Assembly: GCA_946885755.1 (NCBI GenBank)
Contig: CAMPHB010000097.1
Coordinates: 1-5,842 of the forward strand
Direction: 5' to 3'
Origin: an uncultured Methylophaga sp.
GTDB lineage: Bacteria > Pseudomonadota > Gammaproteobacteria > Nitrosococcales > Methylophagaceae
DNA length: 5,842 nucleotides
Translations under genes and position numbers: made by a program
Notes under the pieces: generated by a model
The model's input: only the letters and a program-made list of their open reading frames with translations
Databases searched by the model: none
Told to the model about the DNA's origin: nothing
Shown here: in pieces, positions 1 through 5,842 of the stretch
Layout: each line of letters starts with the position of its first letter
Position numbering within the stretch: the stretch's first letter is position 1

Positions 1-40
1 GTATCGGAACAGACTAGAGAAACTTAAAGTAAAACAACCA

Positions 41-466
41 TTACATGCCTTCAGCTTCAGCAATGGCTTTGTCAGTAACCCGTTTCAGGCCACCTTTAAC
101 ATCTGCCGCCTTAACAGCGTCAAGATTCTTTGGCTCACCGACAATCACAGCACCGCCCATACCGGCACCAATGTGAGGTGTGCATTGATAAACGTAAATA
201 CCTTCTTCCTCAAACGTATGCTGGAAGTTTTCGCTCATCGCCGATTTAAAGGCTTCGGTACCTTCAGGGATCAGTCCTTCCATCATTTCCACATTGTGCG
301 TGCTCATATTGTCCCAGGCGACGGTATCACCGGGCGCTACCTTAATGACCAAGGGATTAAATGCCATGCCCTGCGCGGTGACCGTATGGGTTTCAGCCAT
401 CGCCAGCGGCGCAACCAGCAGTGCACCCAACATAGATAAAGTTACCAAGGGTTTCTGTTTGAACAT
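41..466 (-). CDS. Pseudoazurin-type periplasmic blue copper protein (cupredoxin)
   Basis: Small type-1 copper protein that shuttles single electrons in the periplasm; known family members donate to copper nitrite reductase, nitrous oxide reductase or cytochrome peroxidases. The 141-aa precursor starts with a Sec signal peptide (basic MFKQK, hydrophobic core, AMA cleavage site at residues 22-24), leaving about 117 mature residues. The copper ligands are visible as His57 (THNVE), Cys95, His98 and Met103 (CTPHIGAGM, Cys-x2-His-x4-Met). The stretch from GLIPEGTEAFKS to the Cys loop, and a C-terminal extension of about 30 residues likely to form two helices (from NLDAVK at 114), are pseudoazurin hallmarks absent from plastocyanin and amicyanin. 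The start is fixed by AAGGAGG four bases upstream. The N-terminal part before His57 is about seven residues shorter than I recall for classic pseudoazurins. It follows the mgtC-like gene by 163 nt on the same strand and probably has its own promoter. The family is secure; the electron partner is unknown. Confidence 0.93.
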   Translation of the reverse strand: MFKQKPLVTLSMLGALLVAPLAMAETHTVTAQGMAFNPLVIKVAPGDTVAWDNMSTHNVEMMEGLIPEGTEAFKSAMSENFQHTFEEEGIYVYQCTPHIGAGMGGAVIVGEPKNLDAVKAADVKGGLKRVTDKAIAEAEGM

Positions 467-470
467 AAAG

Positions 471-477
471 CCTCCTT
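471..477 (-). promoter_or_regulatory. Strong ribosome binding site of the pseudoazurin gene
   Basis: On the minus strand the sequence reads AAGGAGG, then CTTT, then ATG. This is a full-strength Shine-Dalgarno match at short spacing. It fixes the start at 466 and suggests high translation, as expected for an abundant periplasmic electron carrier. Confidence 0.85.
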
Positions 478-521
478 AAGGATTGGCAACCGTTTGTCTC
501 GGGTCACCGTCAGAAAGTCAT

Positions 522-550
522 AAAATATTGAGTTATCTGTTGTTTGTGAC
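522..550 (-). promoter_or_regulatory. Candidate sigma-70 promoter for the pseudoazurin gene
   Basis: Reading the minus strand, GTCACA (550-545; four of six matches to TTGACA) is followed after exactly 17 bases by TATTTT (527-522; four of six matches to TATAAT). Transcription would begin near 515 and leave a leader of about 50 nt ending in the strong ribosome binding site. Both hexamers are imperfect, so an activator may be needed. I saw no clear FNR-type TTGAT-N4-ATCAA site in the gap. This is inference from spacing and position only. Confidence 0.35.
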
Positions 551-606
551 CACTGTTTTTTTGAAAAGTTTAGAAGCTATGCTAAATCGATCTCGGGCGG
601 CAAACC

Positions 607-628
607 TTAACCTGCGTTAACCGTTAAC
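607..628. repeat. Cluster of TTAACC/GTTAAC repeats behind the mgtC-like gene
   Basis: The plus strand reads TTAACC at 607-612 and again at 617-622 (exactly 10 bp apart), then TTAAC at 624-628. Two of the copies sit inside perfect GTTAAC palindromes (616-621 and 623-628). The cluster ends one base before the stop codon of the mgtC-like gene and lies about 80 bp upstream of the candidate pseudoazurin promoter. It could bind a regulator, but the motif is AT-rich and could be chance. It does not form a convincing terminator hairpin and no T-tract follows it. Confidence 0.3.
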
Positions 629-629
629 A

Positions 630-1076
630 CTAATTATCTGAACCTTGTTCTGCATCCCGCAAACCTTGTTTAAAAATGGCTGACAACTGAAAAATCAGAT
701 AGCCCATAATCGATAATACCAGTGCAATTTCGTAGCGGGCGTAAGCGACCGAAATACCAATGGCACCGGTCAGCCAGAGCCCGGCGGCACTGGCGGTACC
801 ATCAACGCGATTATTTTGTTTCATGATAGCACCGCCACCGATAAAGCCCATGCCGGTTATCACCCCGTACATGACCCGGGCTTCAGCCCCAGCACCATCA
901 AAAACATCCATCGCCACCAGCATAAAAGCGCAGCAGGCAATCGACACCAGTGGGTAGGTGCGCATACCAGCACCGGTACCCCTGTATTCGCGATTTAAGG
1001 CGATGGGCAACGCCAGTAAAAAAGCGATACCGATTTGGTAAAAATGGTACCAAACCAGACCAAAATTTATATCCAT
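630..1076 (-). CDS. MgtC/SapB family inner-membrane protein (short form)
   Basis: A 148-aa hydrophobic protein with about four to five membrane segments. Family landmarks appear in order: ALNREYRG (26-33), GMRTYPLVSI (37-46), GxITGMGFIGGGAIMK (71-86) and GTASAAGLWLTGAIG (93-107). It consists almost entirely of the conserved MgtC membrane domain. It lacks the C-terminal cytoplasmic ACT-like domain of about 80 residues found in Salmonella MgtC, so it matches the shorter SapB type. MgtC proteins are known for roles in survival at low magnesium and inside phagocytes, and for effects on the F-type ATP synthase. Most SapB-type homologues in environmental bacteria have no defined function, and I do not infer virulence. 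The start is supported by GGAGG (1085-1081) four bases upstream. It lies 12 nt behind perM, so the two form an operon. The stop is TAG at 632-630. Confidence 0.9.
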   Translation of the reverse strand: MDINFGLVWYHFYQIGIAFLLALPIALNREYRGTGAGMRTYPLVSIACCAFMLVAMDVFDGAGAEARVMYGVITGMGFIGGGAIMKQNNRVDGTASAAGLWLTGAIGISVAYARYEIALVLSIMGYLIFQLSAIFKQGLRDAEQGSDN

Positions 1077-1080
1077 AACG

Positions 1081-1085
1081 CCTCC
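1081..1085 (-). promoter_or_regulatory. Ribosome binding site of the mgtC-like gene, inside the perM-mgtC gap
   Basis: The minus strand reads CCGGAGG-CGTT-ATG. The GGAGG core fills most of the 12-nt gap after the perM stop codon (1091-1089). It fixes the ATG at 1076 and leaves no room for a separate promoter, supporting co-transcription with perM. Confidence 0.8.
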
Positions 1086-1088
1086 GGC

Positions 1089-2186
1089 TTAAGCCTTTTC
1101 AGCATGCTGACTGACCGCTTTCTGCTGATGTTTTATGCCGCGCGGCCAGGCAAATACCAGGGCTTTAATTAAGGTTGCCAGCGGGATCGCAAAAAAGACG
1201 CCCCAAATCCCCCAGATCCCGCCAAAAAACAACACTGCCAGAATAATAGATACCGGATGCAGGTTAACGGCTTCAGAAAACAACACCGGTACCAGCACAT
1301 TTCCATCCAGTGCCTGCAAAATACCGTAGGCAATCAGTACATAAACGAACTGATCGGTCATGCCGAAATGAAAGCCGGCCACCGCCGCAACCGGCAAAGT
1401 GGCCACCGCCGCACCGATAAACGGGATCAGCACGGAAAAGCCGACGATGACCGCCAATAACGCGGTATAAGGCAGGCCAAAGGCAGCAAAAACGATATAG
1501 GCCACCACGCCGACAATCATGATTTCGATGGCTTTACCACGGATGTAGTTGGCGATCTGGCCATCCATTTCCTGCCAGATCTGTGTCATCAAGCCGCGTT
1601 TTTCCGGCAACAATGACAAGCTGAAGTCGGTCAGCTGCCGGCGATCTTTGAGCAGAAAAAACACCAGAATCGGCACCAGCACCAGATAAACAATCAAATC
1701 CACCAGATTACCCAGTGACGATAATGAGATAGTCAGCACCCGTTGCCCGAACAACGACAATTCACGGCCAGCGGCACTGATCCAGTTTTGCAGTTGATCC
1801 GGCGTTATCAGATTGGGATATTGTGCCTGCAGCTCATCCAGCCAGCGCTGGCCGCTCGACAACATTCGCGGCATTTCCTGTACCAGATTAACCAGCTGAT
1901 CCCATAATAAAGGCAGCAAAAGAAAAGCCATGGCCAGCATGGCACCGACAAAACCCAGATAAACCAGACTGACGGCCAGCCATTGCGGCACTTTACGGCG
2001 GGTCAGCATATTGACCAGCCCCTGCAGCATAAAAGCCAAAACCAGCGCCGTTAAAAACGGTGCCAGCGTGCCCCCAAGCAGGATAACCACAGCAAAGCCC
2101 AGCGCCAGCACTATCAAGAGGATCACTGCCTCTTCATCTGATAAATAATGCGCTGCCCAATTTTTCAGCAAGGTGCGAACGGTCAT
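1089..2186 (-). CDS. perM: PerM, AI-2E/PerM (UPF0118) family membrane transporter
   Basis: A 365-aa polytopic inner-membrane protein close to Escherichia coli PerM (about 350 aa) along its whole length. Matching blocks are LSDEEA near the N-terminus (15-20), VYLVLVP then FFLLKD (166-181), IANYIRGK (211-218), GFSVLIPFIGA (249-259), the signature DGNVLVPVLFSEAVNLHP (294-311) and WGVFFAIPLATLIKA (328-342). Eight or so membrane segments are apparent, with a larger soluble loop between about residues 95 and 150, as is usual for the family. Family members include the autoinducer-2 exporter TqsA and, in some halophiles, Na+(Li+)/H+ antiporters. The PerM branch itself has no settled substrate, so AI-2 export should not be assumed. 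The start is chosen by GAGG (2197-2194) seven bases upstream. It is the first gene of a two-gene operon with the MgtC/SapB protein and diverges from the efflux genes. No frameshift or truncation is seen. Confidence 0.93.
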   Translation of the reverse strand: MTVRTLLKNWAAHYLSDEEAVILLIVLALGFAVVILLGGTLAPFLTALVLAFMLQGLVNMLTRRKVPQWLAVSLVYLGFVGAMLAMAFLLLPLLWDQLVNLVQEMPRMLSSGQRWLDELQAQYPNLITPDQLQNWISAAGRELSLFGQRVLTISLSSLGNLVDLIVYLVLVPILVFFLLKDRRQLTDFSLSLLPEKRGLMTQIWQEMDGQIANYIRGKAIEIMIVGVVAYIVFAAFGLPYTALLAVIVGFSVLIPFIGAAVATLPVAAVAGFHFGMTDQFVYVLIAYGILQALDGNVLVPVLFSEAVNLHPVSIILAVLFFGGIWGIWGVFFAIPLATLIKALVFAWPRGIKHQQKAVSQHAEKA

Positions 2187-2212
2187 CCGTTATCCTCAAT
2201 GTTTACCTGTCC

Positions 2213-2253
2213 GGCATTTTGCCACAAAACCGGGCATCATTCGGCAACCTGCC
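2213..2253. promoter_or_regulatory. Phased GGCA boxes with two GGCA-N3-TGCC palindromes (possible operator)
   Basis: Two copies of the palindrome GGCA-N3-TGCC occur, at 2213-2223 (centre TTT) and 2243-2253 (centre ACC), exactly 30 bp apart. A further GGCA lies at 2233-2236, so GGCA begins at 2213, 2233 and 2243, about one DNA turn or multiples of it apart. They sit 27-67 bp upstream of the perM start, where a promoter or operator is expected. The repeat is directly visible; the regulatory role is inference and no regulator gene is present. Confidence 0.35.
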
Positions 2254-2254
2254 T

Positions 2255-2267
2255 GTGATAGCATCAC
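2255..2267. promoter_or_regulatory. Perfect inverted repeat GTGAT-AGC-ATCAC between divergent genes (possible operator)
   Basis: Five-base arms pair perfectly around a three-base centre. Slightly off-centre outer arms CCTGC (2248-2252) and GCAGG (2273-2277) also pair. The site is near the middle of the 147-nt divergent region, 66 bp before the adaptor start. It resembles a CRP half-site pair (TGTGA...TCAC), but the spacer is five bases rather than six, so ordinary CRP binding is unlikely. It may be an operator for a dimeric repressor of the pump; this is inference. Confidence 0.35.
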
Positions 2268-2333
2268 CGCCAGCAGGGAACTTAACGTGCCCGATAAAAC
2301 TCCCTACAGGGTACCTCAATACACCGGATAATC

Positions 2334-3419
2334 ATGATTAAACAAATCCAACTGCCAGCACTGCTGATATGGCTGACCGCACTCGGCCTATTTTGCATGC
2401 TGGCAGCCCGGCCGGTATTTGCTGAAACAATCCCAGTGACCATTGTGCAGCCGGTTATCGCTGATCTCACCGAAACGCTGCGTTTGTCGGGCTCTTTGAC
2501 CGCCGAAAAACAGGCCATGCTGTCACCACGCATGGATGGTCTGGTTAAAGAAGTCTTGGTTGATGCCGGTTATCGGGTTGAACAAGGTGATACGCTGCTG
2601 CGGCTGGACCCGGCGATAAGTCAGCAGCAACTGGCACAGGCCAAAGCTGCCAGCCGGGAAGCGCAGGCCGGTGTTATTGAAGCCAAACGGCTGGTTGAAG
2701 AAGCCCAACGGCTACGCGGTGAAAACTATATTTCAGCCACCGAGCTGGCCAACCGTGAAGCCAATCTGGCGTTGGCTGAAGCGGCGCTAGCCGCTGCCAC
2801 AGCTAACGAAAACACCCGCGCGGAAGAATTACGCCGCCATGTATTACCCGCACCGTTTGCCGGCGTTATCAGTGCCAAAATGACCGAAGCTGGTGAATGG
2901 ATTAACCGAGGTGATGAAGTACTGGAACTGGTGGCGCTGGATAAAGTGCGGCTGGATGTAAATGCGCCGCAGGAACAGTTCGCCAGTATCAGTAAAAACA
3001 GCAAGGTCAGTATTTATCCGGACGCCCTGCCCGGCAAACAACTGCCCGGTAAAATCACCGCACTGGTGCCGGTGAGTAATGCTCAGGCACGCTCCTTTCT
3101 GGTGCGTATCGTTCTTGAAGACGCTGATGCAAATTTACTACCCGGCACTTCGGCCACTGCCGAAATCAAACTCGATAGCGGCGCATTACCCGGCCTGTCT
3201 GTACCACGTGATGCGGTTTTGCGGCATCCGGATGGCGGTCGCAGCGTGTTTACCGTCAGCAGTGACAACAAAGTGACCCGCAAACCGGTCACCGTCAGTC
3301 ATGAAGGCAATCAAAGTGTTGTGATTACTGACGGCATCAGCCAGCAGGATCGCATTGTATTACGCGGCAATGAAGTGTTGCAGGAAGGCGATGCTGTGCG
3401 CATCGTCGAAGACCGCTGA
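2334..3419 (+). CDS. RND efflux periplasmic adaptor subunit (membrane fusion protein, HlyD/AcrA family)
   Basis: The adaptor links an inner-membrane RND permease to an outer-membrane channel in a tripartite pump. The 361 aa include a signal peptide (MIKQIQ, hydrophobic core, PVFA cleavage at 27-30). There is no lipobox cysteine, so unlike AcrA it is probably not lipidated. Domains in order are: first half of the lipoyl/barrel-sandwich domain at about 55-92 (SPRMDGLVKEV, then VEQGDTLLRLDP), a fairly short coiled-coil hairpin rich in Ala/Glu/Arg at about 95-165, the second lipoyl half at about 170-203 (APFAGVIS, then GEWINRGDEVLELV), the beta-barrel at about 205-285 and the membrane-proximal domain at about 285-358 (SVPRDAVL). 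ATG 2334 is the only possible start, because an in-frame stop lies at 2295 with no start codon between. Its ribosome site is weak (GGA five bases upstream). The permease follows after 12 nt. The substrate cannot be read from the sequence. Confidence 0.93.
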   Translation: MIKQIQLPALLIWLTALGLFCMLAARPVFAETIPVTIVQPVIADLTETLRLSGSLTAEKQAMLSPRMDGLVKEVLVDAGYRVEQGDTLLRLDPAISQQQLAQAKAASREAQAGVIEAKRLVEEAQRLRGENYISATELANREANLALAEAALAAATANENTRAEELRRHVLPAPFAGVISAKMTEAGEWINRGDEVLELVALDKVRLDVNAPQEQFASISKNSKVSIYPDALPGKQLPGKITALVPVSNAQARSFLVRIVLEDADANLLPGTSATAEIKLDSGALPGLSVPRDAVLRHPDGGRSVFTVSSDNKVTRKPVTVSHEGNQSVVITDGISQQDRIVLRGNEVLQEGDAVRIVEDR

Positions 3420-3423
3420 AGGA
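3419..3423 (+). promoter_or_regulatory. Ribosome binding site of the RND permease gene
   Basis: AAGGA overlaps the last base of the adaptor stop codon (TGA 3417-3419) and lies eight bases before the ATG at 3432. It supports this start and translation from the same transcript as the adaptor. Confidence 0.7.
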
Positions 3424-3431
3424 CGTAGTGC

Positions 3432-5842
3432 ATGCTTGAAGCCCCCATTCGTAACGGCAAACTGCTCACCGTCATTGTTCTGATTGTTTGTGTGCTGGGT
3501 ATTGCTGCTGCACGGCTGATCCCGGTGCAAATGATCCCCGATCTCGATACCCGCACCATCAGTGTTGTCACCGAGTGGTCTGGCGCCACCCCGCAGGATA
3601 TTGAAAAAGAAATCCTCATTGAGCAGGAGCGTTACCTGCGTAACATCCCCAATCTGGGCCGCATGGAATCCTTCGCTGAGACCAGTCAGGCAACCATTGA
3701 GCTGGATTTTCCGTTTGGCGTGGATATCAACGAAACACTGATTGAAGTCACCAATGCCCTCAGCCAGGTGCCCAGCTATCCGGAAAATGTGGATCAGCCA
3801 AGCATTCGCAGCAGCTCGTTTTCGGAAAATGCTTTTATGTATTTTGCGATTACCCCTGTTCAGGGTAATCCGCTGAATCTTGATTTGGACATGATCACCG
3901 ACTTTGTTGATGACAACGTCCGCACGCAGATGGAACGGGTAAACGGCGTTTCTGAAGTCCAGCTGCGAGGCGGCGCCGAACGGCAGATGCAGATTTTTGT
4001 CGATGCCGCCAAACTGGCCCAGCGAGGCATGACTTTAACGGACGTGCGCGATGCCGTGCGGGCACGCAACAGTGATACCTCTGCCGGCGATCTTGATGAC
4101 GGCAAGCGCCGTTATTTGCTGCGTACCGTCGGCCGTTTTGACAGTCAGGCTGAACTGGAAAACCTGATCCTCGCCCACCGCAACGGCACCGATATTCTGC
4201 TCAAGGACATTGCCACTGTGAAGTTGGATCACTTTGAGGCACGCGAGCTGGCCATCATCAATGACGAGCGGGCGCTGAACCTTGCTGTCAAGCGGGAACC
4301 CGGCTCCAATGTGATTGATATCAAATATGAAATGCTGGATGTCGTCGACACCATGCGCAAGGACTTGTTACGGCCTAACGGGCTGGACATTATTCTGCTG
4401 GGTGATGATGTCCGTTATGTTGAAGCTTCGATTCAGAATGTGTCACAGAATCTGTTGCTGGGTGCGCTGCTGGCGACGCTTATCCTGTTTTTATTCCTGA
4501 GAACGGCCCGCGGCACATTTATTGGCCTGATGGGCATGCCGGTGTGTGTCATTGCCGCTTTTCTTGGTCTGCTGCTGTTTGATCGCACCATCAATGTGAT
4601 TTCGCTGGCCGGTATTGCTTTTGCCATTGGTATGACCGTCGATAACACCATCGTGGTGCTGGAAAGTATTGAACAGGCGCGGCGCCGCGGACTGGATCGG
4701 ATTGAAGCCGCGATTACCGGTGTCCGTGAAGTCTGGACCGCGGTGCTGGCTTCCAGTATGACGACGATTATCGTCTTTCTGCCGGTATTGCTGGTGCAGG
4801 AAGAAGCCGGCCAGCTTTACTCTGATATTGCCATCGCCATTTCCATTGCGATTCTGGCATCAATGTTGTTTGCTGTTGCCGTGGTACCGGCCGCCTGTGC
4901 CCGCTTTGGCCTCGGTACCGGCAATGGTAAAGGTCTCGATGATCTGCATAAACCGGGCGTTATTCTGAAAACCGTCAGCTGGCTGACCGCTGGTAATGTT
5001 CGCCGCATCAGCACCATGCTGCTGATGTTTTCGGTCACTCTGGTCGCTGCCTGGTATCTGATGCCTCCGGCAGAATATCTGCCGGAGGGAGAGGAACCCA
5101 AAGCTTTCACCACCATGACCCCGCCGCCAGGCACCAATTTAACGGAAATGCAGAAAATCGCTGAGGAAATTAACGATATTCTGGCGACGGCAAGACAGGC
5201 GGATCCGGCGGCATTTCATCGCGGCGACGCACCGATCCCGGCAATCGCTTATTACTTTATTCGCGTGTCACCAACCGGCTTGCGGGTGCTTAGTGAGCCG
5301 AAAAACACCGATGATATAGAAGCAATGATGCGCAGCCTGACCGACTTGTTTGAGAGTTATCCGGGCATGCGGGCTTTTTCTGGCCGGGGTTCGATTATTT
5401 CCAGTAATCAGGGTGGCACCCGCGCGGTTAATCTGGATATTTCCGGGCCGGATATGGAAAGCCTCTACAGCACCGCGGAATACGCTTATGAGCGCGCTGA
5501 TGCCCTGTTTGAAAACCCGCAGATCGATTCATTACCCGCATCTTTATCACTGGATCAGCCCTTAATCGAAATCCGTCCCCGCTGGCATCGTCTTGCCGAA
5601 GTCGGCTTTAATGCCGATGATTTTGGTTTTACCGTCGCAGCATTGAGTGATGGCGCGTTTGTTGATGAGTTTTTCCTCAATGACGACAAAGTCGATATCT
5701 TTTTATACAGCAGTGTTGGCCAGAATCAGGATCTGTCCGGTCTGGCCTCCATACCGGTGATGACTCCCAGTCAGGATGTGCTACCACTGAATGCACTGGC
5801 TGATCTGACCGTAACCATTGACAGTGATAATCTGCGCCGGGT
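3432..5842 (+). CDS. RND efflux permease, HAE1/AcrB-like family (3' end cut by window)
   Basis: Inner-membrane, proton-driven pump subunit. The open frame runs unbroken from ATG 3432 to the window end: 803 codons of an expected 1020-1050, so TM8-TM12 are missing. Visible parts in order: cytoplasmic start and TM1 (about 10-29); IPVQMIPDLD, then the porter subdomains PN1/PN2 with SGATPQDIEKEI and ERVNGVSEVQLRG; TM2 (341-356); TM3; TM4 with GMTVDNTIVVLE (400-411); TM5 and TM6 (about 436-487); TM7 (about 527-544); LPEGEEP (550-556) opening the second periplasmic half, which continues to the end. TM4 carries Asp404-Asn405 where AcrB has the Asp407-Asp408 pair. The motif differs from the heavy-metal CzcA/CusA type, so drug, solute or lipid-type export is likelier than metal export. 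Pairing with the upstream adaptor is clear; the substrate is unknown. A shared promoter in 2187-2333 presumably drives both. Confidence 0.93.
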   Translation, partial: MLEAPIRNGKLLTVIVLIVCVLGIAAARLIPVQMIPDLDTRTISVVTEWSGATPQDIEKEILIEQERYLRNIPNLGRMESFAETSQATIELDFPFGVDINETLIEVTNALSQVPSYPENVDQPSIRSSSFSENAFMYFAITPVQGNPLNLDLDMITDFVDDNVRTQMERVNGVSEVQLRGGAERQMQIFVDAAKLAQRGMTLTDVRDAVRARNSDTSAGDLDDGKRRYLLRTVGRFDSQAELENLILAHRNGTDILLKDIATVKLDHFEARELAIINDERALNLAVKREPGSNVIDIKYEMLDVVDTMRKDLLRPNGLDIILLGDDVRYVEASIQNVSQNLLLGALLATLILFLFLRTARGTFIGLMGMPVCVIAAFLGLLLFDRTINVISLAGIAFAIGMTVDNTIVVLESIEQARRRGLDRIEAAITGVREVWTAVLASSMTTIIVFLPVLLVQEEAGQLYSDIAIAISIAILASMLFAVAVVPAACARFGLGTGNGKGLDDLHKPGVILKTVSWLTAGNVRRISTMLLMFSVTLVAAWYLMPPAEYLPEGEEPKAFTTMTPPPGTNLTEMQKIAEEINDILATARQADPAAFHRGDAPIPAIAYYFIRVSPTGLRVLSEPKNTDDIEAMMRSLTDLFESYPGMRAFSGRGSIISSNQGGTRAVNLDISGPDMESLYSTAEYAYERADALFENPQIDSLPASLSLDQPLIEIRPRWHRLAEVGFNADDFGFTVAALSDGAFVDEFFLNDDKVDIFLYSSVGQNQDLSGLASIPVMTPSQDVLPLNALADLTVTIDSDNLRR

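Noticed and set aside
561..588. Plus-strand promoter with TTGAAA as -35
   Set aside because: No acceptable -10 box lies at 16-18 bases, and it would fire antisense into the mgtC-like gene.
1089..2186. Annotation as a proven autoinducer-2 exporter
   Set aside because: The family name comes from TqsA. This protein resembles PerM, for which AI-2 export has not been established to my knowledge.
2254..2268. CRP-cAMP binding site
   Set aside because: The half-sites TGTGA and TCAC are present, but the spacer is five bases instead of six and the final A is missing.
2302..2311. CCCT-AC-AGGG inverted repeat before the adaptor gene
   Set aside because: The two-base loop is too small for a stable hairpin and no T-tract follows, so it is neither a terminator nor a clear operator.
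2327..2332. GATAAT, a five-of-six match to a -10 box, directly before the adaptor ATG
   Set aside because: Transcription would start inside the coding region, the next Met would lose most of the signal peptide, and no -35 element lies at the right distance.
2282..2533. Minus-strand open frame of 83 codons entering the divergent intergenic region
   Set aside because: It overlaps the start and signal peptide of the adaptor and has no recognisable domain.
3311..3619. Minus-strand open frame of 102 codons across the adaptor-permease junction
   Set aside because: It is antisense to two well-recognised genes, and its composition is that of a shadow frame.
4817..5137. Minus-strand open frame of 106 codons antisense to the RND permease
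   Set aside because: It lies wholly within the clearly coding permease frame, is rich in Ser/Arg/Thr typical of antisense shadows, and resembles no known family.
3432..5842. Heavy-metal (CzcA/CusA) RND pump
   Set aside because: TM4 reads VDNTIVVLE rather than the Asp-Gly-Ala type of metal pumps, and no metal-binding clusters are visible in the adaptor or permease.

Overview
The window is an ordinary-looking stretch of a Gram-negative, probably gammaproteobacterial chromosome of moderate GC (roughly half). The evidence is a PerM protein very close to the enterobacterial form, a periplasmic blue copper protein, an AcrA/AcrB-type efflux pair and good Shine-Dalgarno sequences. Pseudoazurin suggests a respiratory or methylotrophic, possibly denitrifying lifestyle. 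I cannot name the genus from sequence alone.

Layout: the left 2.2 kb is read on the minus strand. In transcriptional order it holds perM (AI-2E/PerM family membrane protein, 365 aa) and, 12 nt later, a short MgtC/SapB-family membrane protein (148 aa). These two are almost certainly co-transcribed. After a 163-nt gap comes a pseudoazurin-type cupredoxin (141 aa precursor), probably with its own promoter. The right 3.5 kb is read on the plus strand: a periplasmic adaptor (membrane fusion protein, 361 aa) followed 12 nt later by an RND efflux permease. The permease is cut by the window end after 803 codons. The two blocks diverge from a 147-nt intergenic region (2187-2333).

How they work together: the adaptor and permease would form two parts of a tripartite pump across the envelope. 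The outer-membrane channel and any dedicated regulator are not in the window. PerM and the MgtC/SapB protein are both inner-membrane proteins of poorly defined transport or stress function. Pseudoazurin carries single electrons in the periplasm. Nothing links it functionally to the other genes beyond adjacency.

No mobile element, tRNA, rRNA, CRISPR array or clear rho-independent terminator was seen, and no gene-free stretch exceeds 163 nt. I found no convincing new biological system. The points most worth a second look are a cluster of phased palindromic boxes in the divergent intergenic region, a pseudoazurin with a shortened N-terminal part, and an Asp-Asn (not Asp-Asp) pair in the proton-relay helix of the RND permease.
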